A program made the position numbers and the translations under genes. 9,643 bases of DNA from Mycoplasmataceae bacterium UBA3729 (lineage in GTDB: Bacteria; Bacillota_I; Bacilli_A; Mycoplasmatales; Mycoplasmoidaceae), in NCBI GenBank assembly GCA_002372615.1, contig DFHG01000002.1, positions 1-9,643 on the forward strand, read 5' to 3'. Under the pieces are notes generated by a model. That model did no database searches. It was not told the origin of the DNA and was given only the letters and a program-made list of their open reading frames with translations. Shown in pieces: positions 1-8,608 of the stretch (position 1 is the first letter of the stretch; each line of letters begins with the position of its first letter).

Positions 1-26
1 GCTCTAACCAACTGAGCTATACTCCC
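1..26 (-). tRNA. tRNA gene, 5' part only (cut by window edge)
   Basis: On the minus strand the first 26 bases of a tRNA are visible: a seven-base acceptor strand GGGAGTA, the linker TA, D stem GCTC, D loop AGTTGGTTA and closing D stem GAGC. The invariant T8, A14 and G18G19 positions are all present. The anticodon, T arm and 3' acceptor strand lie outside the window, so the amino acid cannot be assigned. The long D loop with GGTTAGAGC is common in elongator Met and Ile tRNAs of these bacteria, but that is only a hint. The gene has the same orientation as ftsY and may be co-transcribed with it. Confidence 0.85.
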
Positions 27-30
27 ATAA

Positions 31-58
31 TTTATAATAATTCTACTATTAAATTATA
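31..58 (-). promoter_or_regulatory. Possible tRNA promoter (-10 boxes)
   Basis: In the 52-bp gap between ftsY and the tRNA, the minus strand has a perfect TATAAT at 58-53 and a second box TATAAA at 36-31. The first would start RNA about 20 nt before the mature tRNA 5' end. The second would start it almost exactly at that end. No recognisable -35 element is seen, which is usual in mycoplasmas. Because the spacer is nearly all A and T, chance matches are likely. Confidence 0.35.
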
Positions 59-78
59 GAAATAAAACTATCGATTAT

Positions 79-1104
79 TTATACTTCTAAAGAATTAATT
101 AATCCATGTAAAAATTTTTCTAAATCAAATTCTTGTAAATCATTTAAATTTTCGCCTAGTCCAATGTATTTAACAGGTAAATTAAAAGCATCTTTAATCG
201 ATAAAATAATACCCCCTTTAGAAGTACTATCCATTTTAGTTAAAATGATTCCGGTAATTTTAGTCACTTCATTAAAAGCTCTCGCTTGACTAATTCCACT
301 TTGACCTGTTGTTGCATCAATAACTAATAATGATTCACATGGTTGATTACTATCAAATTTCTTAATGATATCATTAATTTTTTTTAATTCATTCATTAAA
401 TTTGTTTTATTTTGTAAACGACCTGAAGTATCACAAATAACTACATCAATTTTGTTTTGTGTAGCATATTCTATACCTTTATAAATGACGCTTGCAGGAT
501 CTTGATTAGCTTTTTCAGGAACAAAAATAGGAACATTTAATTTGTTAGCTCATACTTTCAATTGTTCTACTGCTCCTGCTCTAAAAGTATCACCTGCTAC
601 TAAACAAACAGATTTACTATCTTGTTTGAATTTCTGTGCTAATTTAGCAATAGAAGTAGTTTTACCGACCCCATTAGCTCCAGTTATTAAAATTACATTA
701 GATTTATTATCTTGTAATTTAATTGAAGTATCAATATTAGTGTTTTGAATATAATAAACAAATAATTTATCAATAATAATTGTTTTAATCAATTCAGGAT
801 CAGTAACATTTTGGTACTTAATTTCATCAATAATGGCATCTAAAATTTTTTGTGTAGATTGTGACCCAACATCATAAAGCAATAATGTTTCTTCAATTTG
901 ATCAATTAAATCTTGATTTAATTTACGATATTTTTTAGCAATATTATTAACACTATTTGCTAATGAACTTGATGATTTCCTTAAACCACTATCAAATTTT
1001 TCAGATGAAATATGTTCGTGTTGTTTATCTTGAATGTTTTCAATTTCTTTAACAACATTCTTTTTTCTTCCAAATAGACTTTTTATTTTACTTCACAAAG
1101 ACAT
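79..1104 (-). CDS. ftsY: Signal recognition particle receptor FtsY
   Basis: FtsY is the membrane-associated GTPase that receives SRP-ribosome-nascent chain complexes and passes them to the SecYEG translocon. The reading frame gives 341 aa only with TGA as Trp (W4 and W185). The start at 1104 gives MSLWSKIKSLFGRKK, an amphipathic basic helix suited to membrane binding, and has an AGGAAAG ribosome site 7 nt upstream. There follows a short linker, a helical N domain (about 45-125) and the G domain. The G domain has the P-loop GANGVGKTT (142-150), DTFRAGA (about 172-178), DTSGR (225-229) and TKMD. The long acidic domain of the enterobacterial protein is absent, so the length matches Gram-positive FtsY (about 330 aa). 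DTSGR replaces the commoner DTAGR. It is last in the galU-plsX-rnc-smc-ftsY cluster, starting 3 bp after smc. Confidence 0.97.
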
Positions 1105-1107
1105 AAA

Positions 1108-4068
1108 TTAACTTTCCTGATTATTATTAGCAAAATCTTGTTTTGCTTGAGATAATTCAACATGATAAATGCTAGTAATACCTTTAGTTTGCATTGTAGC
1201 ACCATATAGCATATTACATCTTTCCATTGTTCCAGGGCGATGTGTAATCACTATAAATTGTGTTTTTTCTGAAGCTTCTTGAATCATATTAGCAAAACGC
1301 TCTACATTTGCAGGATCAAGTGCTGATTCTGCTTCATCAAGAATGATCAAAGGAAGATTTTTAATCTTTAAAATAGTAAATAAAATAGATAAAGCAACTA
1401 AAGATTTTTCACCACCAGATAATAAACTTAATCGTGTAATTTTTTTACCAAATGGTGCTACAATTACATCAATTCCTGAAGTTAAAATATCATCAGGATT
1501 TGTATATTTAACTTCACATTTACCACCACCAAACAAATAATTGAATACACTAGGCAAAGTTTTATTAACATTATCAATTGTCATAGCAAAACTTTCTTTA
1601 GCTTTATTGTCTAATTCAACAATAACTTTTTCAATGTTTGATTTTGCTAATTTTAATTCATCTTGTTGACTAATTAAATCATTGTAACGCTTTTGATTAT
1701 CTTCAAGTTCATTGATAGCATCCATATTAATTGAACCTAATCGAGAAATTTCATCACGTAATTTATTAATAATTTCTCGTGCATCATAATCAGACATTGG
1801 CAATTCATTTTGATAATTATTCATTGCATATTCAATTGTCATGTGATAATTTTTATTAATTTGTGATTTATTATTTTCAATAATAGATTCACATTTTACC
1901 ACTTCTGCTTGATTTTTTGCTAATACATCACGTGCTTCATCAACTTGAAATCTTATTTGATTTAACTTAGCTTCTTGATCATAAATTTGTGATTTATACA
2001 AAGCTTTTGAACTTCTGTTAACATTTAATTCTTCAAATATTTTATTCTTTTTATTATTTAAATTTGCTAATTCACTAGCAATTTTGTTTTCATCTAAATC
2101 AGCATCAACAATTTGTTTATTAGTTGATTTTAATAATTGTTTATAATCACTTTCATATTTAATTAGTTGATTTTCATTAGTTTTAAGTATCTCTTCGTAA
2201 TGTGATAATAAAATTTTTCGTTCGCTTTGTTTAGAATTAGCTTCATTTAAATCAGCAATAACAATTTCTAATTCTTTGCGCAAATTAATACATTTTTCAT
2301 TAACTATAGGATATTCAGCATTTAATTCGTCTAATTTTACTTGAGAATTAATTTGATTAATAGAAGAATTTTTATTATTATATCCACCAGTTACTGAACC
2401 ACCTGGAGAAACAAAATCACCATCTAAAGTAATAACACGATAAAGTTGATATGTTAATCTTGAAAGTAATAATGCAGATTGTAAATCATTAGCAATGATA
2501 ATATTACCAAGGAGAAAACCAAATACATCATCAAATTTTTGATCATATTCAATTAAATCTTTAGCAATACCTAAATATCCTGCATTTGAGGAAATTAGTT
2601 CAATGTGTTCAGGACGAATAATTTTAGGCTTAATTGAATCAATAGGGAGAAATGTAGCTTTTCCGGATTGATTCATTTTTAAAAAATCAATAGCATTTTC
2701 AGCATCAACCTTTTTTTCCACAATAATATTGTTAATATTTTTTCCAAGTGCTACTGAAATAGCAGTGCTATATTTATTTTGAAATTTTAAATTCTCACTA
2801 ACTAAACCAACAATACCAGTTAATGCACTTTTATTATCAATTACTGCTCTAATACCACTATCAATTAAATTATTATTTTTAGATGAATCAATTATTTGTT
2901 TAATAATAGTTCTAATTTCAATTAATCTTCTAGTTTGGCAATCAATTTCGTGAGATATTTCATCTCTTTTCTTAGTTAGATTATTGATAATTTCATTGTA
3001 AGTAGAAATACTACTTGTTAATTTTTCAACATTATTTTTAGCATCATTAATAGTAAATTTAGTGGAATTAATTAAATTTTTAAAAGCATTAATTTTTTTA
3101 TCGATATTTTCACTATTTAAATCAGTTAAAAATTGTGAGTGTAAAGACGATTTTTTTATTTCCAAATGATTTATTTTTTGTACTAAATCATTAAACTCTT
3201 GAGTTAATGTTTCAATATTTTTATCAGCAATATCTTCTTTTTCACGAGCAAAAGATATTGAATGAATTAACTCAGTTAAACTTGGTGTAAAAACATTAAT
3301 TTTATCTTTTGCATCTTCAACTTTATCTTTAAGTTTTTGTAAATTTTCAGTATAAAATTTAAGATCTTTAACCATGATAGTGATATCTAAAATTTTAAGT
3401 TGTTTTATTTTTTCATTATAAAGTTTTGCTTTTTCTGCTTGACATTTAAGTTTATTTAATGAATTTGATAATTCATTAATAATATCATTAACACGATTTA
3501 AATTTTCTTGAACTTTATTCAATTGATTATTTGCATCATCTCGTTTTTTTGTGTATGAACCAATCCCAGCAGCATCTTCAAAAATTGTTCTCCTATCCTC
3601 TGGTTTTGCATCCACAAATCATTGAACTGTTCCTTGAGAAATAATCCCCAATGATCCTTTAGTTAACCCCGTGTCTAAAAAAATATTTTGAATATCTTTT
3701 AATCGGCAAGATTCTGAATTAATGTAATATTCGTTTTCTAGTTGTCCTTTTATCAATTTCCTCGTAATGATTAACTTTTTTCCATTAAAATGAAGAAAAT
3801 TGTTGTAATTATTAAATTCTAAAGTAACTTCAGCAAAATTATTAGATTTATTATCTTCTGAACCGTGAAAAATTACATCTTCACTAACTTTACTTCGTAA
3901 ATTTTTATTAGATTTTTCACCTAAAACTCATCTAATAGCATCAACAATATTAGATTTTCCACTACCATTTGGACCAACAATACCAGACATTTCTTTATCA
4001 AAATTAATTGCTGTTTTAGTAGCAAATGATTTAAACCCATTAACAATAATTTTATTAAGAAAAATCAT
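1108..4068 (-). CDS. smc: Chromosome segregation/condensation ATPase SMC
   Basis: SMC is the ring-shaped ATPase that loads on DNA and organises the nucleoid with ScpA and ScpB (not in the window). The frame is 986 aa with Trp150 encoded by TGA. Head motifs at the N terminus are FKSFATKT, Walker A GPNGSGKS (32-39), and the Q-loop Q145 in ISQGTVQ. The C-terminal head has the signature LSGGE (883-887), Walker B LIILDE (907-912) and the H-switch H943 in VITHRPGTM. A hinge lies at about 405-562, including GIVGLVSE and the glycine-rich VSPGGSVTGG. Long coiled-coil arms rich in K, E, N and I flank it. The protein is about 200 aa shorter than Bacillus SMC (about 1186), so the arms are shorter. It starts 15 bp after rnc and ends 3 bp before ftsY. 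The AAAGAG ribosome site is weak. The start at 4068 fits the usual N terminus, two or three residues before the first strand. Confidence 0.97.
1112..1118 (-). promoter_or_regulatory. ftsY ribosome binding site inside smc 3' end
   Basis: The minus strand carries AGGAAAG, a good match to the anti-16S core, ending 7 nt before the ftsY ATG at 1104. It lies within the last codons of smc, whose stop is at 1110-1108. The two genes are therefore probably translationally coupled. It also supports the start that includes the N-terminal amphipathic helix. Confidence 0.7.
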
Positions 4069-4083
4069 AATAACTAATACTCT

Positions 4084-4773
4084 TTATTTTACACTAAAAT
4101 TAACAAACTTTTTGCATGCAATTTTAGCTGCAATTTGTTCAGCTAATTTGATTTTTGTAGCCATTCCTCTACCATACCTAATATTATTAGTTCATAACTC
4201 TACATAATATTGACCATTATTTAATTTCTTTGATTTATAAATAATTTTATGTTTTCCATATTGTGACATTAATTCTTGAAATTTTGATTTATAATCAGTT
4301 AATCTATCTAGAATGTTATTTTCATAGTCATAAATTAATGTATTGTAAATTACTTTTTTAGCAGTTTCATAACCTAAATCTAAATAAATAGCCCCAATTA
4401 ATGCTTCATAAACATCTTCTAAAATTTTTATATGACTTTTCATATCACCTTGTAATGATTTACCAATTTTAATATAATTCTGTAAATTAATCATTTTAGC
4501 AGCTAATATTTCTGATTCTGAACGAACTATTAAAATTCTTATTTTAGACATCTCTCCTACAGGAATAGGAGGATTTTTAGCAAACAAATATTGAGAAATA
4601 ATTTGAGAGATGATAGCATCACCCAAAAATTCTAATCTTTCATAGTTGTATGATAATTTATTCTCATTACTAAAAGATGTATGTGTAGTAGCTTCAATAT
4701 AATGTGAATAATTTTTTGGTGTAATTTTTAATTTTTTAAACAAAAGTGATAAATTCTGATTTGTAATTAACAT
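4084..4773 (-). CDS. rnc: Ribonuclease III
   Basis: RNase III cleaves double-stranded RNA, maturing the 30S rRNA precursor and processing or degrading structured mRNAs. The protein is 229 aa, close to the usual 220-250. The catalytic domain carries the signature ERLEFLGDA (45-53) and the second acidic motif EDVYEALIGA (119-128). The metal-binding set E48, D52, D120 and E123 is intact. The C-terminal double-stranded RNA-binding domain spans about 158-229 (FQELMSQYGK ... YYVELW ... GRGMATKIKLAEQIAAK). One in-frame TGA (4194-4192) encodes Trp in that domain, and reading it as stop would wrongly delete the last third of the domain. The start is 2 bp after the plsX stop. Ribosome site AAGAAGG at 4796-4790 lies in the plsX tail at a somewhat long 16-nt spacing, which suggests translational coupling. 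Confidence 0.96.
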
Positions 4774-4775
4774 AT

Positions 4776-5753
4776 TTATTTTGAAAATGCCTTCTTAATT
4801 TTGTTAGTAATATTATTAGTGATAATTTTATGTAATAAAATCATTGCAGAAAAAAATTGCTGTTTATTAGCAGAACCATGAGTTTTAACTACTGGTTTAT
4901 TAACACCAATAACAACAGCACCCGCTTTATTTTCATAATCAAAAGTTTTCTTAATTGAAATTAAAGCTGGAATAGAAAATACTGCACCTAGATAATTTCA
5001 TGGCATTTTAAATTTACTCTTTAATACATGTGAAATAGCTTTACCGGTTCCTTCACATGATTTTAAAACTAAATTCCCAGTATACCCGTCACATACTGCA
5101 ACTTCAACTATATCTTCCATTAAATGCCTTGGCTCAATAAAACCAAGGTAATTTATTTTTTTATCAGATAGCAATAAGTCATTAGCTACATGATGATATT
5201 CCAACCCTTTATGTTGTTCAGTGCCAATATTAATAACACCAATGCGGGGATGGTTAATATTATCAATGTTTTGTATGTATATGGAAGCGATTTTGGCAAA
5301 ATTAAATAAATCATTGCCATCACATGTTGAATTAGCACCAGCATCAACTAAAGCAAAGTATTTACCTTTCTTAATTGTTGGTAAAAAAGGCATGAATCCT
5401 GGCTTAGCTACATTTTTAATTGTCCCAATTAAAAAATGAACTAGAGAAATATAACAACCAGAATTTCCTGCCGAAAGTACTCCATCACAAATATTTCTTG
5501 CAACAAGATCAATTGATATATACATACTTGATTTAGTATTTCTAAGTGCAACTAATGGATTAGTATCCATACTGATGATTTCATCAGCATGAACTATTTC
5601 AAACTCATTTGGTTTAATTAATTTTGTAATTTTATTTTTATCACCAACTAAAACAAAATTTACATTTTTATGTAACGACTTAAATTTTCTTGCAGCAATT
5701 ATTGCATGTGATATATCATTTTCAAATCCCATTACATCAAGTGCTATTTTCAT
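4776..5753 (-). CDS. plsX: Phosphate acyltransferase PlsX
   Basis: PlsX converts acyl-ACP and phosphate to acyl-phosphate, the donor used by PlsY to acylate glycerol-3-phosphate, the first step of phosphatidic acid synthesis. It is a soluble enzyme working at the membrane surface. The frame gives 325 aa, near the Bacillus length (about 333), with one TGA-coded Trp at residue 252. Recognisable blocks are EIVHADEIISM (52-62), SAGNSGCYIS (94-103), PGFMPFLPT (118-126), LVDAGANSTC (135-144) and VCDGYTGNLVLKSCEGTG (220-237), then PWNYLGAVFSIP. The N terminus MKIALDVMGFEND is degenerate where most PlsX proteins have GGD and a following Pro. It starts 12 bp after galU with a TAAGG ribosome site 10 nt upstream, and ends 2 bp before rnc. 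Confidence 0.95.
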
Positions 5754-5765
5754 TTTTTCTTAACC

Positions 5766-6656
5766 TTACTTTAATTCTTTTTTAATAAAATCTTTTATTT
5801 CTGATTTCAAATCTGGTTCTTTAAATGTGCGGTATAAAGTAGCTTTTAAATAACCGACCTTAGTGCCTATATCAAAACGGTCTCCTTTAAATTCTTTAGC
5901 ATAGATTTTTTTATTATTTTTTAAAAGAAGTTTCAAAGCATTTGTTAATTGAATTTCACCTGATTTATCAAACTTAGTATGCTCTAATGCATCAAATATA
6001 TCATTAGTCAAAACATATCTACCAAGAATAGCATAATTACTTGGTGCTTGGTCAATTGAAGGTTTTTCTACTAAATCAGATATTTCAATTTCATTATTCT
6101 TAAAACTATTAGTTTTAGGTTTAATTATTCCATATTTTGAAACATCAGTTTTTTTAACTTTTTGTACACCAATAATTGAAGAATTATATTTGTTATAAGC
6201 TTCAATACATTGCAATAAAGCAGGTTTATCACCTTTTTTATTTTGAAAGACTAAATCATCTCCTAAAATAACAGCAAATGGCTCATTATTAACAAATTGT
6301 TTTGCATATCTTATAGCATCACCTAAACCATTAGCTTTCTTTTGACGAACAAAGAAAATATTAGCAATATTTGAAATATGCTTTACTAATTCAAATTCTT
6401 TAACTTTATTTTTAGAAACTAACAATTCTTCTAATTCATATGAATGATCAAAATAATCAACAATTGAGTTCTTTTGTGATGAAACAATGATAATAATGTC
6501 TTCAATTCCACTATCAATGGCTTCTTCAACTATATATTGAATTGCAGGAATATTAATAATTGGTAACATCTCTTTTGCTAAAGCTTTAGTTGCTGGTAAA
6601 AATCTTGTTCCAAATCCAGCTGCGGGAATAACTAACTTTTTAATTTTTTTAGTCAT
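5766..6656 (-). CDS. galU: UTP-glucose-1-phosphate uridylyltransferase GalU
   Basis: GalU makes UDP-glucose from UTP and glucose-1-phosphate in the cytoplasm. In mycoplasmas this feeds galactose and glycolipid or polysaccharide synthesis. At 296 aa it matches family length. The nucleotide-binding signature is VIPAAGFGTRFLPATKALAKEM (9-30 region) with K24. Other blocks are QKKANGLGDAI (105-115), the metal-site GDD (132-134), VEKPS (196-200), GEIQLTNAL (233-241) and KGDRFDIGTKVGYLKAT (258-273). No TGA codon occurs, so the frame is intact under any code. It is the first gene of the cluster ending in ftsY, with its own promoter directly upstream. No ribosome site precedes the ATG, and the -10 box is only 7 nt away, so the mRNA is probably leaderless. 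The start is well supported because the conserved core begins at residue 8. Confidence 0.95.
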   Translation of the reverse strand: MTKKIKKLVIPAAGFGTRFLPATKALAKEMLPIINIPAIQYIVEEAIDSGIEDIIIIVSSQKNSIVDYFDHSYELEELLVSKNKVKEFELVKHISNIANIFFVRQKKANGLGDAIRYAKQFVNNEPFAVILGDDLVFQNKKGDKPALLQCIEAYNKYNSSIIGVQKVKKTDVSKYGIIKPKTNSFKNNEIEISDLVEKPSIDQAPSNYAILGRYVLTNDIFDALEHTKFDKSGEIQLTNALKLLLKNNKKIYAKEFKGDRFDIGTKVGYLKATLYRTFKEPDLKSEIKDFIKKELK

Positions 6657-6663
6657 ATGTGAT

Positions 6664-6669
6664 ATTATA
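6664..6669 (-). promoter_or_regulatory. galU operon -10 box (likely leaderless start)
   Basis: The minus strand has a perfect TATAAT at 6669-6664, and the galU ATG begins at 6656. With normal spacing of -10 to start site (6-8 nt), RNA would begin at or within one or two bases of the ATG, leaving no 5' leader. The upstream TTGGTT, 18 nt before the -10 box, is a weak -35 candidate and is part of the dnaK terminator stem. The alternative, that all galU transcripts read through from dnaK, is made less likely by the strong hairpin between them. Confidence 0.6.
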
Positions 6670-6681
6670 GTAAAGATATAT

Positions 6682-6714
6682 TAATAAAACCAAGCATATT
6701 GCTTGGTTTTATTA
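6682..6714 (-). terminator. dnaK hairpin terminator
   Basis: A perfect 15-bp inverted repeat (6682-6696 with 6700-6714) surrounds a 3-nt loop. The core is ACCAAGCA pairing with TGCTTGGT, extended by AT pairs. Read on the minus strand, the descending arm ends in TTTTATTA, giving the U-rich tail within the stem. It starts 17 bp after the dnaK stop and lies between dnaK and the galU promoter. The repeat is symmetrical, but there is no plus-strand gene ending here for it to serve. Confidence 0.85.
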
Positions 6715-6730
6715 TTTAAATTAGTAAAGA

Positions 6731-8521
6731 TTATTTTGCATCATTTTTCTTTTCATCTTTATTTTCAGTGTTATTATTTTGTGAATTTGCCGCTGCATTA
6801 GCAAATTGATTAAATGCCTGTTCAAAAATTTCAATTTTTTTCTTTAAATCATCTCATTTTTCATTTTTTAAAAGATCTTTTAATTCATCAATATTCTTTT
6901 TAACTTCAGCTTTTTGTTGCTCGGTTAATGACTTAGCTTTTTCATCATTTAATCCTTTTTCAAACATAGCAATTAATGACTCTGCACGATATTTGATTTC
7001 AGATTGTTCTTTAATCTTATTATCTTTTTCTTTATTTTCTTCTGCTTCTTTAACCATACGATTAATTTCTTCTTCATTTAAATTACTACTTCCTTTAATA
7101 GTAATGCTTGCTTCTTTATTATTCTTTTTATCTTTAGCAGTAACATTCATAATACCATTTGCATCAATATTGAAAGTAATTTCAATTTGGGGAACACCTT
7201 TTGGTGCTGGATCAATTCCACTCAAAGTAAAAGTACCAAGTGATTTATTATCTCGTGCCATTGGTCTTTCACCTTGAACTACATTTATATCAACTGCAGG
7301 TTGATTATCAACTGCTGTTGAAAATATTTTAGATTCACTTACTGGAATAGTTGTGTTACGTTTAATTAATGGTGTAGCAATACCACCAACTGTTTCAATT
7401 GAAAGTGTTAAAGGAGTAACATCAAGTAATAAAATGTCATTTACATCTCCTGTTAATACTCCTCCTTGAATAGCTGCACCCATAGCAACAACTTCATCAG
7501 GATTAATAGTCATATTTAATGATTTTTGTGTAATCTTCTTTACTAAATTTTGGAACATTGGCATACGTGATGAACCACCAACCATTAATACTTGATCAAT
7601 TTTGTTGTAATCAAGTTTTGCTTCTTTCATTACATCCTCAATTGGTTTACGACATTTATCTAATAATTTCTCTGATAATGATTCAAATTTAACACGTGAT
7701 AAAGTTTTTTCTACATTAATAGGTCCTTCACTAGTCATTGATAAATATGGTAATAGAATTTGAACTTCTTTTTGTCCTGAAAGATCAATTTTAGCTTTTT
7801 CACTAGCTTCTTTTAATCTTTGCATTGCCATTTTATCTTTTGTTAAGTCAATTTTATATTCTTTTTTAACTTCATCAATAATTCAATTAGTAATTGTATT
7901 ATCTCAATCATCACCACCTAAAAAACTATCACCGCTGGTTGCTAATACTTCAAAAGTTCCATCAGCAATTTCAAGTAATGAAACATCGAATGTACCACCA
8001 CCAAGGTCACATACTAAAATCTTTTGTGATTTTGCTTTTGATTTATCTAAACCATATGCTAATGCTGCAGCTGTAGGTTCATTAATAATTCTTTCAACTT
8101 CTAATCCTGCAATTTTACCAGCATTTTTAGTTGCTGTTCTTTGTGCATCATTAAAATATGCAGGAACAGTAATTACTGCCTTAGAAATACTATATCCTAA
8201 TTTTTGTTCAGCATAATCTTTAATATAACTTAATATTTTTGCAGAAATTTCTTCAGGTGTAAATTTTTTATCACCTAATGTTACTTTTTCACTTGTACCC
8301 ATTTTACGTTTGATTGAATAAACTGTATTTGGATTTGTAACCATTTGTCTTTTTGCTGTATCTCCAACAATGAATTCTCCATTTTTAAAAGATACAACAC
8401 TTGGAACAGTTCTTTTCCCTTCAGGTGTTTCTAATACTTTGGGTTTATCACCATCAATAATTGAAACACATGAATTAGTAGTACCTAAATCTATACCTAT
8501 AATTACATTTTTTTTAACCAT
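6731..8521 (-). CDS. dnaK: Molecular chaperone DnaK (Hsp70)
   Basis: DnaK is the ATP-driven Hsp70 chaperone that binds exposed hydrophobic segments, working with DnaJ and GrpE (not in the window). The frame is 596 aa with three TGA-coded Trp codons (at 7906-7904, near 7883, and 6856-6854). The ATPase domain contains IGIDLGTTNSC (about 8-18), VITVPAYFND, IINEPTAAALAYG (about 145-157), DLGGGTFDVS (about 172-181) and VGGSSRMP (about 314-321). The interdomain linker and start of the substrate-binding domain are DILLLDVTPLTL (about 362-373). A helical lid follows, with a polar tail of about 30 residues rich in N, K, E and D. It lacks the ATPase-domain insertion of Gram-negative DnaK, as in Firmicutes. 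The start is fixed by an AAGGAGAT ribosome site 6 nt upstream. It is a single-gene unit with CIRCE upstream and a hairpin downstream. Confidence 0.98.
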
Positions 8522-8527
8522 AATTTT

Positions 8528-8535
8528 ATCTCCTT
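8528..8535 (-). promoter_or_regulatory. dnaK ribosome binding site
   Basis: The minus strand reads AAGGAGAT, ending 6 nt before the dnaK ATG at 8521. It is the best Shine-Dalgarno match in the window and stands out against the weak or absent sites of galU and smc. This fits a highly expressed heat-shock gene. Confidence 0.85.
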
Positions 8536-8555
8536 ATACAATATGTTTTAAATGT

Positions 8556-8561
8556 ATTATA
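8556..8561 (-). promoter_or_regulatory. dnaK promoter -10 box
   Basis: The minus strand has TATAAT at 8561-8556, directly preceded by TG, which predicts transcription starting near 8549 and a leader of about 28 nt. The CIRCE element ends 8 bp upstream and covers the -35 position, so repressor bound there would block RNA polymerase. The -35 sequence itself is poor. Confidence 0.7.
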
Positions 8562-8569
8562 CATAAAAA

Positions 8570-8596
8570 TTAGCACTTTTGATATTTGAGTGCTAA
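8570..8596 (-). promoter_or_regulatory. CIRCE operator (HrcA binding site) of dnaK
   Basis: Read on the minus strand, the site is TTAGCACTC, a 9-bp spacer, and AAGTGCTAA. The consensus is TTAGCACTC-N9-GAGTGCTAA, so there is a single mismatch, in the first base of the second arm. CIRCE is bound by the repressor HrcA, which releases it on heat shock. Its place over the -35 region of dnaK indicates negative heat-shock control. An hrcA gene elsewhere in the genome is implied but not seen here. Confidence 0.93.
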
Positions 8597-8608
8597 ATAT
8601 TTTAATTT

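Noticed and set aside
542..748. Plus-strand open frame opposite the ftsY GTPase domain
   Set aside because: It is a shadow of a strongly conserved gene on the other strand, with no translation signals.
5221..5439. Plus-strand open frame of about 72 codons opposite plsX
   Set aside because: It lies wholly inside the conserved plsX coding region in antisense, has no ribosome site and no recognisable motifs.
6682..6714. Inverted repeat as a regulatory operator for galU
   Set aside because: Its position just after the dnaK stop, 15-bp stem, 3-nt loop and U-rich arm are better explained by transcription termination.
6993..7277. Plus-strand open frame of about 94 codons with a hydrophobic, Leu/Ser-rich product
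   Set aside because: It is the antisense of the charged DnaK substrate-binding and lid coding region; the hydrophobic look results from reading Lys/Glu codons backwards.
7832..7906. Apparent split of dnaK into two genes
   Set aside because: The breaks are in-frame TGA codons at conserved Trp-compatible positions; with code 4 the frame is continuous and full length.
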